Shown here in pieces: positions 5,277 to 7,473 of a stretch of DNA of 7,473 nt (positions are counted from its first letter, which is position 1; the number at the start of each line of letters is the position of its first letter). Source of the DNA: Anaerolineaceae bacterium. Its GTDB lineage: Bacteria > Chloroflexota > Anaerolineae > JAAYZQ01. The stretch spans positions 1 to 7,473 of the forward strand of contig JAAYZQ010000053.1 in assembly GCA_012514775.1 (NCBI GenBank), given 5' to 3'. A program made the position numbers and the translations under genes. Under the pieces are notes generated by a model, which was not told the origin of the DNA, did not search any database, and saw nothing but the letters and a program-made list of their open reading frames with translations.

Positions 5277-5804
5277 TCAGTCGCGCAGCGAGACGAGGCG
5301 CACATCGTTCTCCTCGCCGCAAGCTGTGCCGTCGAACTTGGCCTCCAGGGCCGCACGGACGTGTTCCGGTACCATGCCTTCGACACAACCGCCCAGCATG
5401 ACAATCTCCTTGAGCGTGCTCGCGCTCAAGAAGGCATATTCCTGGCTGGTCATGAGGCACACGAATTCGATCTCGGGCGCCAGCTTCTTGTTGGTCAGGG
5501 CCATCTGGAACTCGAGCTCAAAGTCCGAGATAACCCGCAGGCCGCGAACGATGGCGTGAGCGCCCACCTCGCGGGCAAACTCCACGGTCAGTTGTTTGTA
5601 GGTGACCACGCTGATGTTGGCAATGTGACCCAGGGCCTCCTCCAGCATCGCCTTCCGCTCCGCCGTGGTGAACAACAGGTTCTTCATGGGCCTGGCGTAA
5701 ACGGCGATGGTCAGGTGGTCGAACAACGTGGCTGCGCGCTTGGCAATGTCCAGGTGGCCGTTGTGCACCGGATCAAAGGTGCCTGGGTAAATCGCTCGTG
5801 GCAT
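5277..5804 (-). CDS. coaD: Phosphopantetheine adenylyltransferase CoaD
   Basis: Catalyses the reversible adenylation of 4'-phosphopantetheine to dephospho-CoA, the penultimate step of CoA synthesis, in the cytoplasm. The 175-residue sequence has the nucleotidyltransferase opening AIYPGTFDPVHNGHLDI with Thr9 and His17 of the (T/H)xGH site, Lys41 in ARPMKN, GLRVISDFELEFQMA at 88-102 (Arg90 of the active site), and YAFLSASTLKEI at 123-134. That last motif usually reads SSS; here it is SAS followed by Thr. The family is normally about 160 residues, so roughly 15 extra acidic, polar residues extend the C-terminus. The ATG at 5804-5802 has GGAGG five bases upstream and begins 16 bases after the recG stop, so both are likely one transcript. 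The methyltransferase gene rsmD, often found between recG and coaD, is absent here. Confidence 0.95.
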   Translation of the reverse strand: MPRAIYPGTFDPVHNGHLDIAKRAATLFDHLTIAVYARPMKNLLFTTAERKAMLEEALGHIANISVVTYKQLTVEFAREVGAHAIVRGLRVISDFELEFQMALTNKKLAPEIEFVCLMTSQEYAFLSASTLKEIVMLGGCVEGMVPEHVRAALEAKFDGTACGEENDVRLVSLRD

Positions 5805-5820
5805 GCTATCCTCCGGGTTC

Positions 5821-7473
<1,653 letters not shown>

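Overview
This is a compact, GC-rich bacterial housekeeping region in which every supported gene is read from the minus strand, so the order of transcription runs from high to low coordinates. The order is recG (start beyond the right edge), coaD, a coiled-coil protein of unknown function, yceD/DUF177, rpmF (ribosomal protein bL32), an acyl-CoA dehydrogenase, fabD, fabG, an Asp23/Gls24-family protein and nusB (C-terminus beyond the left edge). Pieces of this order are familiar from Firmicutes (recG-coaD, yceD-rpmF, fabD-fabG, asp23-nusB). The high GC, the frequent GTG/TTG starts (4 of 9 visible starts) and the acyl-CoA dehydrogenase inside a fab cluster fit a Chloroflexota-type or deep-branching GC-rich, Firmicutes-like genome. 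That assignment is an inference from gene order and composition, not a phylogenetic result.

Region by region: (1) 5186-7473 holds recG, coaD and the coiled-coil gene, with gaps of 16 and 90 bases. (2) 4454-4691 is the widest gap. It carries a consensus-perfect sigma70-type promoter (TTGACA, 17-base spacer, TATAAT) driving yceD-rpmF. An inverted repeat is centred on its -10 box and a tandem 7-mer overlaps its -35 box. (3) 3710-4453 holds yceD and rpmF, three bases apart and in the same frame. (4) 3535-3709 is a 175-base gap with two hairpins, the second long and followed by a U-rich run, so it probably ends the rpmF transcript. (5) 1-3534 is a tight block of acyl-CoA dehydrogenase, fabD, fabG, asp23-like and nusB with gaps of 31, 18 and 10 bases and a final 4-base ATGA overlap.

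How the genes fit together: CoaD makes dephospho-CoA, the precursor of CoA and of the phosphopantetheine arm of acyl carrier protein. FabD loads malonyl groups onto that carrier and FabG reduces the beta-ketoacyl product. The acyl-CoA dehydrogenase acts on CoA thioesters and is an unexpected neighbour, sitting where plsX/fabH are usually found. YceD and bL32 belong to ribosome biogenesis, NusB to rRNA transcription antitermination, and RecG to replication-fork repair. This is a growth-linked core region with no mobile element, CRISPR array, tRNA or rRNA visible. The least explained parts are the coiled-coil protein, the operator-like palindrome on the yceD promoter and the long hairpin before the dehydrogenase.
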